A stretch of 5,837 nt of DNA from positions 1 to 5,837 of the forward strand of contig VGXH01000136.1 in the NCBI GenBank assembly GCA_016873405.1. The letters are read 5' to 3'. The translations under genes were made by a program, and so were the position numbers. Positions 1-5,837 of the stretch are shown here, piece after piece (within the stretch, counting starts at the first letter, position 1; every line of letters starts with the position of its first letter). The stretch is from a bacterium. Its GTDB lineage: Bacteria > Krumholzibacteriota > Krumholzibacteria > LZORAL124-64-63. The notes under the pieces are model-generated. The model was given only the letters and a program-made list of their open reading frames with translations. It made no database searches and had not been told where the DNA came from.

Positions 1-926
1 CCTTGGCGCCGGCGCCAGTCGAGCAGGGGCTGCAGCTTGGTCAGCACGGTCGCGTTGTTGCGCGCGACCGCCACCCACAGGCCGGGCTCGGCGCCGACGG
101 CCGGCAGCAGCTTCTCGCGCGGCAGGCCCAGCACCTGGCCGCCCGCCAGCGCCGCGAACGACGCCGGCAGCGGGCGGGCGCGGGCGGGGGCGACGCCGCC
201 GGGCCCGGGCGCGAAGCGCAACTCGATCACGACGCGGTCGGCGGCGAGCGCGCGCCGGGCCACCGCATCGTAGGCCACCGGCGCCACGCTCAACGCCACC
301 ACCGGCTGGCCGGCCAGGATCGCCGGCCTTCCGACGGCCGCCACCGCGATCGGCTGCGCCCGCGCGGCCTTGGTCGCCGGAGACAGCACGGCCGCCGTCG
401 AGGGGAATGTCGCCTGACGCCAGCCGGGCACCGCGTAGGCGTCCGCGGCGCGCGCGAACGGCGCCTCCTCATCCACGCGCAGCGGCGCCAGGTCCAGGTC
501 CTCCAGCACGGTCACGGTCTGTTCGACCACCGCGCCGGTCACCTGCATGCCCGCCGGGATCGCGACCAGGCGGCTGACCGTCGGCAGCATCGGCGCGCCG
601 ACCTCGCCGGTCTCCCCGCCGCCGGGCACGACGAGATCGACCGCCCCCGGGTGATCCGGCTCGCCGGCCGGCCGCCGCAGGTAGCCCGGGATCTCCAGTT
701 CCACGCGCAGCGACGTCGGCGTGGCCTCGAGCACGCGCCAAATCGGGGGCGTGACGGCCGGGGGCGCGGCAGTCGGGAGCGTGACCGTCGGGGCCGCGAC
801 GGTCGCCGGCTCGCCGGCGGCAGCGGCCGGTGCGGCGGACGACGAGCCGGCCAGGGCCAGGCCCAGCAGCAGGAGAACCAGGCTGGGCACGCGGGAGCGA
901 TCGAAGGTCCGGGCGATCGGCGACAT
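1..926 (-). CDS. Gingipain-like (family C25) cysteine peptidase, N-terminal part, cut by window edge
   Basis: Visible are 308 codons; the gene runs off the left edge, so its stop and catalytic His/Cys are not seen. Residues 1-38 form a signal peptide: basic start, hydrophobic run LVLLLLGLALAG, then small-residue sites such as SSA-AP. No lipobox cysteine is present. Residues 42-61 are a Pro/Thr linker of five-residue repeats. Residues 62-240 resemble the C25 propeptide: GAPMLPTVSRLVAIPAG (110-126) matches the usual G-x-P-x-LP-x-x-S-x-L-V-x-(I/V)-P-x-G pattern, and LAGQPVVALSVAPVAYD (204-220) matches its second conserved strand. The last residues, LQPLLDWRRRQ (298-308), match the segment just before the C25 catalytic domain. 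The ATG at 926 is fixed by an in-frame TGA 9 bases upstream and by GGAAGTGAG 8 bases before it. In this family the product is exported and self-processed. A PorU-like sortase of type IX secretion, also a C25 protein, is an alternative. The family call is from motif recall, not a search. Confidence 0.77.
   Translation of the reverse strand, partial: MSPIARTFDRSRVPSLVLLLLGLALAGSSSAAPAAAAGEPATVAAPTVTLPTAAPPAVTPPIWRVLEATPTSLRVELEIPGYLRRPAGEPDHPGAVDLVVPGGGETGEVGAPMLPTVSRLVAIPAGMQVTGAVVEQTVTVLEDLDLAPLRVDEEAPFARAADAYAVPGWRQATFPSTAAVLSPATKAARAQPIAVAAVGRPAILAGQPVVALSVAPVAYDAVARRALAADRVVIELRFAPGPGGVAPARARPLPASFAALAGGQVLGLPREKLLPAVGAEPGLWVAVARNNATVLTKLQPLLDWRRRQ
744..803 (-). repeat. Degenerate 15-bp tandem repeat coding a five-residue Thr/Pro linker
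   Basis: Four successive 15-base units in frame with the C25-like gene encode TVAAP, TVTLP, TAAPP and AVTPP (residues 42-61). They lie between the signal peptide and the propeptide. Composition suggests a flexible extended spacer. The units differ at the base level, so this is an old or selected repeat rather than a recent slippage tract. Confidence 0.6.
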
Positions 927-998
927 GTCGCAAGCTCACTTCCGGGCACCGGAAAGATGCCGGCTGGATCGGGGCGAGACCGACGGCGCATCGCGCGA

Positions 999-1015
999 CG
1001 GGCCCCCGGGGCCCG
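999..1015 (-). other. GC-only hairpin in the leader of the C25-like gene
   Basis: A 7-bp perfect inverted repeat (cgggccc / gggcccg) with a three-base loop lies about 73 bases upstream of the ATG at 926, inside the predicted 5' leader. It would form a very stable RNA hairpin. No run of U follows it, so a simple terminator is unlikely. In DNA this GC-rich such a hairpin can also occur by chance, and no regulatory role is shown. Confidence 0.35.
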
Positions 1016-1052
1016 CCCGCCGATCGCCGCGGGACGAAACGGACGATCATAT

Positions 1053-1081
1053 ATTCTGACATGATGTGGAAGCGGCGTCAA
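1053..1081 (-). promoter_or_regulatory. Sigma-70-like promoter candidate for the C25-like gene
   Basis: Read on the minus strand, TTGACG (1081-1076, five of six to the -35 consensus) is followed after 17 bases by CAGAAT (1058-1053, four of six to the -10 consensus). A second -10-like hexamer TATGAT lies just beyond (1051-1046) but is 24 bases from the -35. This is the most AT-rich patch of the 927-1152 spacer. It would give a leader of roughly 120 bases before the ATG at 926. It sits just past the hairpin that probably ends the S8 protease transcript, which suggests the two genes are separate transcription units. Non-proteobacterial sigma factors may prefer other motifs. Confidence 0.45.
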
Positions 1082-1090
1082 CGGGTTGGC

Positions 1091-1140
1091 CGTCAGCCGG
1101 CCCGGCGCGAATCCGCGCAGGCCGGCAGCGTCCGCTGACG
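1091..1140 (-). terminator. Nested GC-rich hairpin downstream of the S8 protease gene
   Basis: Arms gccggcc (1096-1102) and ggccggc (1120-1126) pair over 7 bp. Inside them gcgcg (1105-1109) and cgcgc (1114-1118) pair around a four-base loop, with only a 2/1-base internal bulge. An outer pair, cgtca (1091-1095) with tgacg (1136-1140), can extend the stem. The structure begins 13 bases after the protease stop and precedes the C25 promoter candidate. There is no T tract, so it would be a terminator without a U run, or an mRNA 3'-end stabiliser. Confidence 0.5.
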
Positions 1141-1152
1141 GGAAGCCGCGGA

Positions 1153-3057
1153 CTATTTGACAAGCGTCATCTTCCGCGTCAGGTCCACCCCCCGCGCCTG
1201 GAGGCGATAGACGTAGATCCCGCTCGGGTGCCCGGTGGCGTCCCAGCTGATGACGTGGCTGCCGGCGGCCTGGTCGCCGGCGGTCAACACGGCCACGAGT
1301 TCCCCGCGAAGGCTGTACACGGCCAGCCGCGCGGGCCCGGACGCCGGCAGCGTGAACGCGATGCTGGTGACGGGATTGAACGGATTGGGCTGGTTCTGCT
1401 CCAGCGTCGCCGGCGCGGCCGGCAATCCGACGGGCGCCGGCGCCGGTCCCGGCGGATCGTCGGGCAGGTCATCAGGCGGCGCGGGCGCTTCGCCCAGGAT
1501 CGCCCCGACGGCGTTGACCAGGCCGTAGCCGGCGTGGCGATCCCAGCCCGCCGCCGACTCGACGCTGATCACGTCGCGCGCTCCGACCACCAGGGCCTCG
1601 CGCACCAGGGCGGGCGTCAGTCCCGACTTGGTCGAGCGCACCAGCGCCGCCACGCCCGCCACGTACGGCGCCGCGCAGCTGGTGCCGTTGAAGAACGGTT
1701 CGTAATCGCCGGCGTGCGAGCCGCCCGGGCCGGCGATGTCGCAGGTCGGCAGGATCGTCGGTCCCAGCAGGTCGACCGCGTCGGCCGCGTCCTGGACCGC
1801 CGAGCCGTAGCTGGAGCCCCACCACCTCTCGCCGTCGCAGGTGACGCCGTGGGGATCGGTGCTGACGCCGGCGCCGACTTCCGCCGGCACGCTGGAGCTG
1901 CGCTTGCGATCGCCGCCGGGCGAGGCGGCGCCGACGGCGATCACGTAGGGGCTGCACGCCGGGTACAGGATCTCGGACCGGTTGCTGTTGCCGGCGGCCG
2001 CCACCAGGACGACGCCGGCCTCGTGGGCGTAGCGCAGCGCGGCCTCGGTCGCGGCGTCGGTCTTGATGGGCGCGCCGAAGCTCAGGCTGGCCACCGCCAC
2101 GCCCTTGTCGGCCGCGTGGTAGAGCGCGGCCTGCACGGCGCTGAACCAGATGATGCCGTCGCCGCCGGCGACCTTCAGCGGCATGACCGCGCAGCCGGGC
2201 GCCACGCCCACGGCGCCGACGCCGTTGGCCAGCGCCGCGGCCACGCCCGCGCAGCGGGTGCCGTGGCCCGCGCCGAGGGAGTCGTCATCGGGATCCGTGT
2301 CGCCGTCGCCGAAGTCGTAGCCCTCGACCAGGCGCAGGTCCGGGTGGTCCAGGTCCACGCCCGAGTCGATGATCGCGATGATCACGTCGTCGGAGCCGAA
2401 GCCCTTGGGCAACTGCCAGGCTTGCGGCAGATCGGCGTCGAAGCCCTTGGCGCCGACACCGGGGCCCGTGTGGGCGTGCGTGACGACCCAGTTGAACGCC
2501 GGCAGCTGCGCCGTGTTCTCGTGGCCCCAATTGGCGGCGAGCAGCGGATCGGTGGCCGTGTCGGTCCGCCAGGCCCGCCAGTCCAGCGACACCGCCTCGA
2601 TCTCGGGCAGCGCGGCGACGGCGTCGGCCAGCGCGGCCAGGTCCGGCTCGCCCGCGAAGTCCAGGCGCAGCCAGCGGTCGACGCCGGCGGCCGCGGCGCG
2701 CTTGGCGCCCGACTCGACGTCGTAGGCCCGGCGGATGCCGGCGAGTCCCGCCTTCTCGACCAGGGCGTCCAGGCTGGCCAGGCCCGTTCGCGCCTTCGGC
2801 GAGGAACGCCCCTTGTCCAGGGCACCCGGCGCCAGTTCCGGCGCCAGAGACGTGTCGCGGACCTTCACCAGCAACCGGTCGGGCGCGTGCGCCGACTCGC
2901 GCTCCCCCGCGCCCATGTAGCCGTACAGGGCCGGCGCGTCCGGGTGCGGCGTCCGTCGGGACTCGTTCCGCTCCAGGGCCACCAGGCCGCCGATGGCGGC
3001 CAACAGTCCGATCGGCAGGATCAGGCGCGTGCGGACGGGGATGCGACGTACGGGCAT
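1153..3057 (-). CDS. Secreted subtilisin-like (S8) serine protease with FlgD-Ig/T9SS-type C-terminal sorting domain
   Basis: A complete 634-residue endopeptidase, predicted to be exported. Residues 1-28 hold a basic start (MPVRRIPVRTR) and a hydrophobic segment. Residues 60-165 look like a subtilisin (I9-like) propeptide, from RLLVKVRD to IEAVSLDW. The catalytic domain spans about 210-520. Asp231 lies in IDSGVD, His265 in GHGTRCAG, the oxyanion-hole Asn357 in AAAGNSN, and Ser460 in NGTSCAAP, so the full catalytic set is intact. Six cysteines in this domain (269, 289, 368, 407, 439, 461) could make disulfides. A segment of about 60 residues (381-440, with CDGERWWGS) is longer than in classical subtilisins; I recall it from related environmental S8 proteins. 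A Pro/Asp linker (524-550) leads to the sorting domain (552-634), which opens with NQPNPFNP and ends TRKMTLVK. The ATG at 3057 is preceded by AGGAG with 5-base spacing (3067-3063). It is divergent from the response regulator at 3262 and is followed by a hairpin at 1091-1140. Confidence 0.95.
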   Translation of the reverse strand: MPVRRIPVRTRLILPIGLLAAIGGLVALERNESRRTPHPDAPALYGYMGAGERESAHAPDRLLVKVRDTSLAPELAPGALDKGRSSPKARTGLASLDALVEKAGLAGIRRAYDVESGAKRAAAAGVDRWLRLDFAGEPDLAALADAVAALPEIEAVSLDWRAWRTDTATDPLLAANWGHENTAQLPAFNWVVTHAHTGPGVGAKGFDADLPQAWQLPKGFGSDDVIIAIIDSGVDLDHPDLRLVEGYDFGDGDTDPDDDSLGAGHGTRCAGVAAALANGVGAVGVAPGCAVMPLKVAGGDGIIWFSAVQAALYHAADKGVAVASLSFGAPIKTDAATEAALRYAHEAGVVLVAAAGNSNRSEILYPACSPYVIAVGAASPGGDRKRSSSVPAEVGAGVSTDPHGVTCDGERWWGSSYGSAVQDAADAVDLLGPTILPTCDIAGPGGSHAGDYEPFFNGTSCAAPYVAGVAALVRSTKSGLTPALVREALVVGARDVISVESAAGWDRHAGYGLVNAVGAILGEAPAPPDDLPDDPPGPAPAPVGLPAAPATLEQNQPNPFNPVTSIAFTLPASGPARLAVYSLRGELVAVLTAGDQAAGSHVISWDATGHPSGIYVYRLQARGVDLTRKMTLVK

Positions 3058-3073
3058 GATCTCTCCTCGTTGA

Positions 3074-3098
3074 GGCGGCCGTCCGCCGGTGCCGGCGG
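3074..3098 (-). other. Two mutually exclusive small hairpins in the S8 protease leader
   Basis: The segment ccgcc (3083-3087) can pair with ggcgg to its left (3074-3078, loop of four). Extended to ccgccg (3083-3088), it can instead pair with cggcgg to its right (3093-3098, loop gtgc). Both lie just upstream of the ribosome-binding site at 3063-3067. The layout allows a structural switch, but in DNA this rich in C and G such pairings are common by chance. Confidence 0.2.
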
Positions 3099-3109
3099 CC
3101 GGGTGCTGT

Positions 3110-3139
3110 CCGGGCCCCCGCCGGTTATCGGTGGCCCGG
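3110..3139. promoter_or_regulatory. Dyad in the divergent intergenic region, candidate operator
   Basis: The 204-base spacer between the divergent protease and response-regulator genes holds an inverted repeat with 11-bp arms and one mismatch. The left arm is ccgggcccccg (3110-3120), the right arm is cggtggcccgg (3129-3139), and eight bases separate them. The minus-strand hexamer GATAAC (3129-3124), a four-of-six match to -10, falls in the centre and has no good -35 at the right distance. A protein binding here could affect both genes. No convincing promoter was found for the plus-strand gene; TTGAGC at 3148-3153 lacks a good -10 partner. TTGACG on the minus strand (3184-3179) is also unpaired. 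Confidence 0.35.
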
Positions 3140-3250
3140 CCCGGCGCTTGAGCGATCGCGCTCCCCGCGGCATTCCGTCGTCAAGTCCCGGTGATCCGGT
3201 GCCGAAAAGCAACCGCACCGCCGCCGGCCCGCCGCCGGCCGGCGCTCCCG

Positions 3251-3256
3251 GGAAGG
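3251..3256 (+). promoter_or_regulatory. Ribosome-binding site that fixes the GTG start of the response regulator
   Basis: GGAAGG ends five bases before the GTG at 3262. The only other near upstream in-frame start, GTG at 3199, lacks a clear purine-rich site and would add 21 Pro/Ala-rich residues before the receiver domain. The position therefore decides the start at 3262. Confidence 0.65.
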
Positions 3257-3261
3257 GTTCC

Positions 3262-4317
3262 GTGCGCATCGCCATCGTCGACGACGATCCGGTCAATCTG
3301 CAGCTCCTGTCGGGACTCGTGCGCAGGGTGGGCGAGCACGAGCCGGTGCCGTTCCAGAAGCCGCTGACCGGTCTGCTCTGGTGCGCCGAGAACGACCTTG
3401 ACCTGCTCGTAGTCGACTTCATGATGCCGGAGCTGGACGGCATCGCCTTCATCCGCAGCTTCCGCGAACTGCCCGGCCGGTCGGACACCCCGGTCCTCAT
3501 GATCACCGGCGACCGGGAGCGGCAGACGCGCTACGACGCCCTGATGATCGGCGCCACGGACTTCCTGACGAAGCCGATCGACAGCGTCGAGTTCGGCGCG
3601 CGGGTCAGGAACATGCTCGCGCTCAGGCATGGCCAGAAGCTGCTCGAGGATCGCGCGGCGCACCTCGCCGAGGAGGTGACCGCAGCCACGGCCGAGATCG
3701 CGCGGCGCGAGGACGAGATGATCGCGCGCCTGTCGCGCGCCGCCGAGTACCGCGATCCCGAGACCGGCGCGCACATCGCGCGGATGTCCCACTACTCGCA
3801 CCTGATCGCCGTCCAGATGGGTCTGCGCCCGGGCCACTGCGACCTGATCCTCAAGGCGGCCCCGATGCACGACATCGGCAAGGTGGCGATCCCGGACCAC
3901 ATCCTGCTCAAGCCGGGTCGCCTGGATGCTGACGAGATGGAGATCATGAAGACGCACGCGGAGGCCGGCTACCGCATCCTGCGCGGCAGCGCCTCGCAGA
4001 TGCTGCGAATCGCGGCGGGCATCGCGCGCTCGCACCACGAGCGGTACGACGGCGAAGGCTACCCGCTTGGCCTCTCGCGCGGCATGATCCCCTTGCCGGC
4101 GCGCATCGTGGCCGTGGCGGACGTGTTCGACGCCCTGACCAGCGCGCGTCCGTACAAGCCGGCGTGGAGTCTCGAGAAGGCCTTGGACTTCCTGACCGCC
4201 GGCAGCGGTTCCCAGTTCGATCCCCTCTGCGTCAGCGCCTTCATGGCGCGGCTCGACGACGTGCTCCGGATCCAGGCGGAGCACGCGAGCGAAGGGGATC
4301 CCGTCGTCACCGCCTAG
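3262..4317 (+). CDS. RpfG-type response regulator: receiver domain plus HD-GYP cyclic-di-GMP phosphodiesterase
   Basis: A complete 351-residue cytoplasmic protein. Residues 1-120 are a CheY-like receiver: acidic pocket Asp8/Asp9, phosphoacceptor Asp52 in VVDFMMPELDG, Thr82, and Lys104 in TKP. Residues 122-158 form a charged helical linker, probably coiled coil. Residues 159-340 are the HD-GYP domain, with Glu162, His171, the HD pair His203-Asp204 in MHDIGK, Lys207, His232, His258-His259 in HHERYDGEGYP (GYP at 266-268) and Asp287. These match the expected metal ligands, so it should hydrolyse cyclic-di-GMP, with activity controlled by phosphorylation of Asp52. Length and layout match RpfG-like proteins (about 350-380 residues). 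The GTG start gives the usual receiver opening, RIAIVDDDP. The frame stays open far upstream (from 1066), but that part is antisense to the protease gene and is not real. No histidine kinase or GGDEF gene lies in the window, so it looks like an orphan regulator. It converges on the glucanase gene. Confidence 0.95.
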   Translation: MRIAIVDDDPVNLQLLSGLVRRVGEHEPVPFQKPLTGLLWCAENDLDLLVVDFMMPELDGIAFIRSFRELPGRSDTPVLMITGDRERQTRYDALMIGATDFLTKPIDSVEFGARVRNMLALRHGQKLLEDRAAHLAEEVTAATAEIARREDEMIARLSRAAEYRDPETGAHIARMSHYSHLIAVQMGLRPGHCDLILKAAPMHDIGKVAIPDHILLKPGRLDADEMEIMKTHAEAGYRILRGSASQMLRIAAGIARSHHERYDGEGYPLGLSRGMIPLPARIVAVADVFDALTSARPYKPAWSLEKALDFLTAGSGSQFDPLCVSAFMARLDDVLRIQAEHASEGDPVVTA

Positions 4318-4334
4318 CCCGAGCTGTCCACGAA

Positions 4335-4355
4335 GGCCCCGCTGCGGCGGGCGCC
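4335..4355. terminator. Weak hairpin between the convergent regulator and glucanase genes
   Basis: In the 77-base convergent spacer, cccgc (4338-4342) pairs with gcggg (4347-4351) around a four-base loop tgcg. Flanking ggc (4335-4337) and gcc (4353-4355) can extend the stem past one bulged base. It starts 18 bases after the regulator stop and lies 40 bases past the glucanase stop, so it could serve both genes. No T tract follows in either direction. Confidence 0.35.
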
Positions 4356-4394
4356 GCGCGCGATGATCTGGCCGGCCGTCAGCGGTCGGACGCC

Positions 4395-5837
4395 CTACTT
4401 CAACAGGGTCAACGAGCGGCCGGTGGCGACACCGCCGGCCTCCAGCCGGCAGTGGTAGACGCCCGCCGGCAGGCCGCGGCCGGCGTCGTCGCGGCCGTCC
4501 CAGTCGACTTCGTGGCGGCCCTCGGCGAGCGTGGCGCCGGCGACCAGCGTGCGCACGAGCCGTCCGGCCGTGTCGTGGATGGTCAACCGCACGCCGGTCG
4601 GTTCGGGCAGTTCGTAGCTGATCACCGTGCGCGGGTTGAACGGATTCGGGTGGGCAGGCAGCAGGCGCGGCGCCGCCGTCGGCACCTCGACCTCAACCGC
4701 CGAGGCGCCGGCGGCGACCTCGAACCAGTTCACGTTGAAGCCGGCGCCGGTCGGCACGAAGCGCATGACGTGCGTGCCCGCCGCCAGGAAGGCCGGAGCC
4801 GACACCGTGGTCCACGTCTGCCAGCCGGTCGTGTTCGGGACGACGATGTTCCCGGTGCGGTCGACGCCGCCGGACTCGAGCCGGAAGCTGCCGCCGCCGG
4901 CCAGCGAGGCGACGCGCGCCCGCAGCGTGTAGCCGCCGGCCGCGGGCACCGCGACGGTGTATTCGATCCACTCGCCGGGACTGATCCAACCGACGTTGAA
5001 CCCGCCCCCGGTGTCGGAGCAATTCTCGATGTCCACGCCCTCGGCCGGGCGGTAGCGACCGCCGTTGTTGGCCGGCTCGATGTCCGCGTAGGCCACGCCG
5101 GAACCGCCGATGTCGTAGTCCTCCGCCTGGATCCGGCCCGGCATGACCGGCGTGACGCCCGGCCACGCCGCCTGGCCGCAGCCGGCGCCGACGGTCAGAT
5201 CGACGGTGGCTGTCGCGGTGGCGCCCAGGTTGTCGGTCGCGCGGACCGTCACCGTGTAACAGCCGGTGGGGACCGCGTACCAGGTGCAGGTGTAGGGCGG
5301 GGTCGTATCCGTGGCCAGAAGCGTCGCGCCGTTGACGAAGTCGACCATGGTGACCGAGCCGTCGGCATCGGACGCCGTGGCGGTGATCGTGATGTCGCCG
5401 GCCGGCACCGTCGCGACGGGCCCTGGCGCCGTGATGGTCACCACGGGCAGCGCGTTGGGGATGTCCTCGTACACGCGCACGTAGTCGACCAGGAACTGCT
5501 GCGGCAGGTTGGCCGTCACGCAGCCGTTGCTGGTGCAGCCGGTGTACCAGCCGCCGACCGCGGTGTTGAGGATGATGTAGAACGGCTGGTCGAAGGGCGC
5601 GCGGTCGTTGCCCGGCGCGTTGTTCGAGTACCACTGCGCGCTGGTGCGCGTCATGAACAGCGTGCCGTCCACGTACCAGCGGATGGTGTCCGGCTCCCAC
5701 TCGACGGCGTAGACATGGAAGTCGTCGGCGAAGTTCGTCCCGCCCAGCGAATAGGACCCGCTGGTCGACGTGTTGTCGGGGAAGCTGCCGCCGTAGTGCA
5801 GCGCGCCGCCGACGGTGGTCGTGCCGTTGGCCGAAAA
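4395..5837 (-). CDS. Laminarinase-like GH16 glucanase, Ig-like and CBM6 domains, T9SS-type tail; N-terminus cut by window edge
   Basis: The reading frame enters from the right edge with no start; 480 residues are visible, numbered here from the edge. Residues 1-125 are the C-terminal half of a GH16 beta-glucanase, with LHYGG, FADDFHVYAVEWEPD, RWYVDG, PFDQPFYIILNTAVGG and LVDYVRVYE. These are typical of laminarinase-type (beta-1,3-glucan) members. The catalytic E-x-D-x-x-E motif must lie outside the window. Residues 130-217 are a bacterial Ig-like domain (PVVTITAP to TATVDLTV). Residues 233-374 are a CBM6-type module: RIQAEDYD, NNGGRYRPAEGVDIEN, GWISPGEWIEYTV and NVNWFEV. Residues 390-480 are the sorting domain, opening with HPNPFNP and ending SLTLLK. 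In this family the enzyme is exported, binds beta-glucan through CBM6 and cleaves it. An internal GTG at 5672 lies inside the GH16 fold and is not the start. Agarase or carrageenase activity is less likely but cannot be excluded without the active site. Confidence 0.93.
   Translation of the reverse strand, partial: FSANGTTTVGGALHYGGSFPDNTSTSGSYSLGGTNFADDFHVYAVEWEPDTIRWYVDGTLFMTRTSAQWYSNNAPGNDRAPFDQPFYIILNTAVGGWYTGCTSNGCVTANLPQQFLVDYVRVYEDIPNALPVVTITAPGPVATVPAGDITITATASDADGSVTMVDFVNGATLLATDTTPPYTCTWYAVPTGCYTVTVRATDNLGATATATVDLTVGAGCGQAAWPGVTPVMPGRIQAEDYDIGGSGVAYADIEPANNGGRYRPAEGVDIENCSDTGGGFNVGWISPGEWIEYTVAVPAAGGYTLRARVASLAGGGSFRLESGGVDRTGNIVVPNTTGWQTWTTVSAPAFLAAGTHVMRFVPTGAGFNVNWFEVAAGASAVEVEVPTAAPRLLPAHPNPFNPRTVISYELPEPTGVRLTIHDTAGRLVRTLVAGATLAEGRHEVDWDGRDDAGRGLPAGVYHCRLEAGGVATGRSLTLLK

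Noticed and set aside
3..1064. Plus-strand open frame of 353 codons at the left edge
   Set aside because: It is antisense to the C25-like gene, has a low-complexity Arg/Gly/His/Gln composition and no domain. The minus strand shows a signal peptide and conserved propeptide motifs.
469..1081. Minus-strand open frames starting at 1062 and 1081
   Set aside because: They run in other frames over the C25-like gene, are Arg/Pro/Gly-rich, and lack the signal peptide and propeptide motifs found in the frame starting at 926.
1066..3261. Long plus-strand open frame joined to the front of the response regulator (about 730 extra codons)
   Set aside because: It lies antisense to the intact S8 protease gene, is full of Arg, Gly, Ala and Gln with no recognisable domain, and is open only because GC-rich DNA has few stop codons. 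The receiver domain begins naturally at the GTG at 3262 with a good ribosome-binding site.
3181..4284. Minus-strand open frame of 367 codons opposite the response regulator
   Set aside because: Its sequence is a shadow of the HD-GYP gene with skewed Arg/Val/His content and no domain. The plus strand carries a fully intact, recognisable protein.
4368..4378. ggccggcc-type palindromes and similar short GC repeats across the window
   Set aside because: Short GC palindromes are expected at high frequency at this base composition and show no regular spacing, so they are not evidence of a CRISPR array or mobile-element ends.
4693..5700. Minus-strand open frame of 335 codons overlapping the glucanase
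   Set aside because: It is out of frame with the GH16 and CBM6 motifs, is dominated by Arg, Gly and His, and matches no family I recognise.

Overview
This GC-rich window reads as a piece of genome from a free-living, polymer-degrading Gram-negative bacterium. The best clue is a C-terminal tail shared by two secreted enzymes: a PNPFNP motif, a FlgD-Ig-like beta domain, and a lysine at the very end. That tail is typical of type IX secretion (T9SS type A) or FlgD-like sorting domains in the Fibrobacteres-Chlorobi-Bacteroidetes superphylum. With the high GC content it points to a lineage such as Krumholzibacteriota, Eisenbacteria or Latescibacterota rather than Bacteroidetes proper. This placement is an inference; no marker gene is present.

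Layout from left to right. Positions 1-926 (minus, cut by the left edge) hold the first 308 residues of a secreted gingipain-like (family C25) peptidase: signal peptide, Pro/Thr-rich linker, and a C25-type propeptide running up to the start of the catalytic region. Positions 927-1152 are a spacer with a GC-rich leader hairpin, a promoter-like element for the C25 gene, and a strong hairpin that probably ends the next transcript. Positions 1153-3057 (minus) hold a complete secreted subtilisin-like (S8) protease with inhibitor-like propeptide, full catalytic residues and sorting tail. Positions 3058-3261 are a divergent control region with an 11-bp-arm dyad. Positions 3262-4317 (plus) hold a complete RpfG-type response regulator (receiver plus HD-GYP cyclic-di-GMP phosphodiesterase). 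Positions 4318-4394 are a short convergent spacer with a weak hairpin. Positions 4395-5837 (minus, cut by the right edge) hold the C-terminal 480 residues of a GH16 laminarinase-like glucanase followed by an Ig-like domain, a CBM6 carbohydrate-binding module and a sorting tail.

Taken together, three of the four genes encode exported enzymes for breaking down protein and beta-glucan. The fourth is an intracellular regulator that lowers cyclic-di-GMP when its receiver is phosphorylated. Its divergent placement next to the S8 protease makes a link between c-di-GMP signalling and hydrolase output possible, but nothing in the sequence proves it. I found no RNA genes, insertion sequences, CRISPR arrays or wholly new system. 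The most open questions are the identity of the truncated C25 protein (degradative protease or PorU-like sortase) and the role of the divergent-region dyad.
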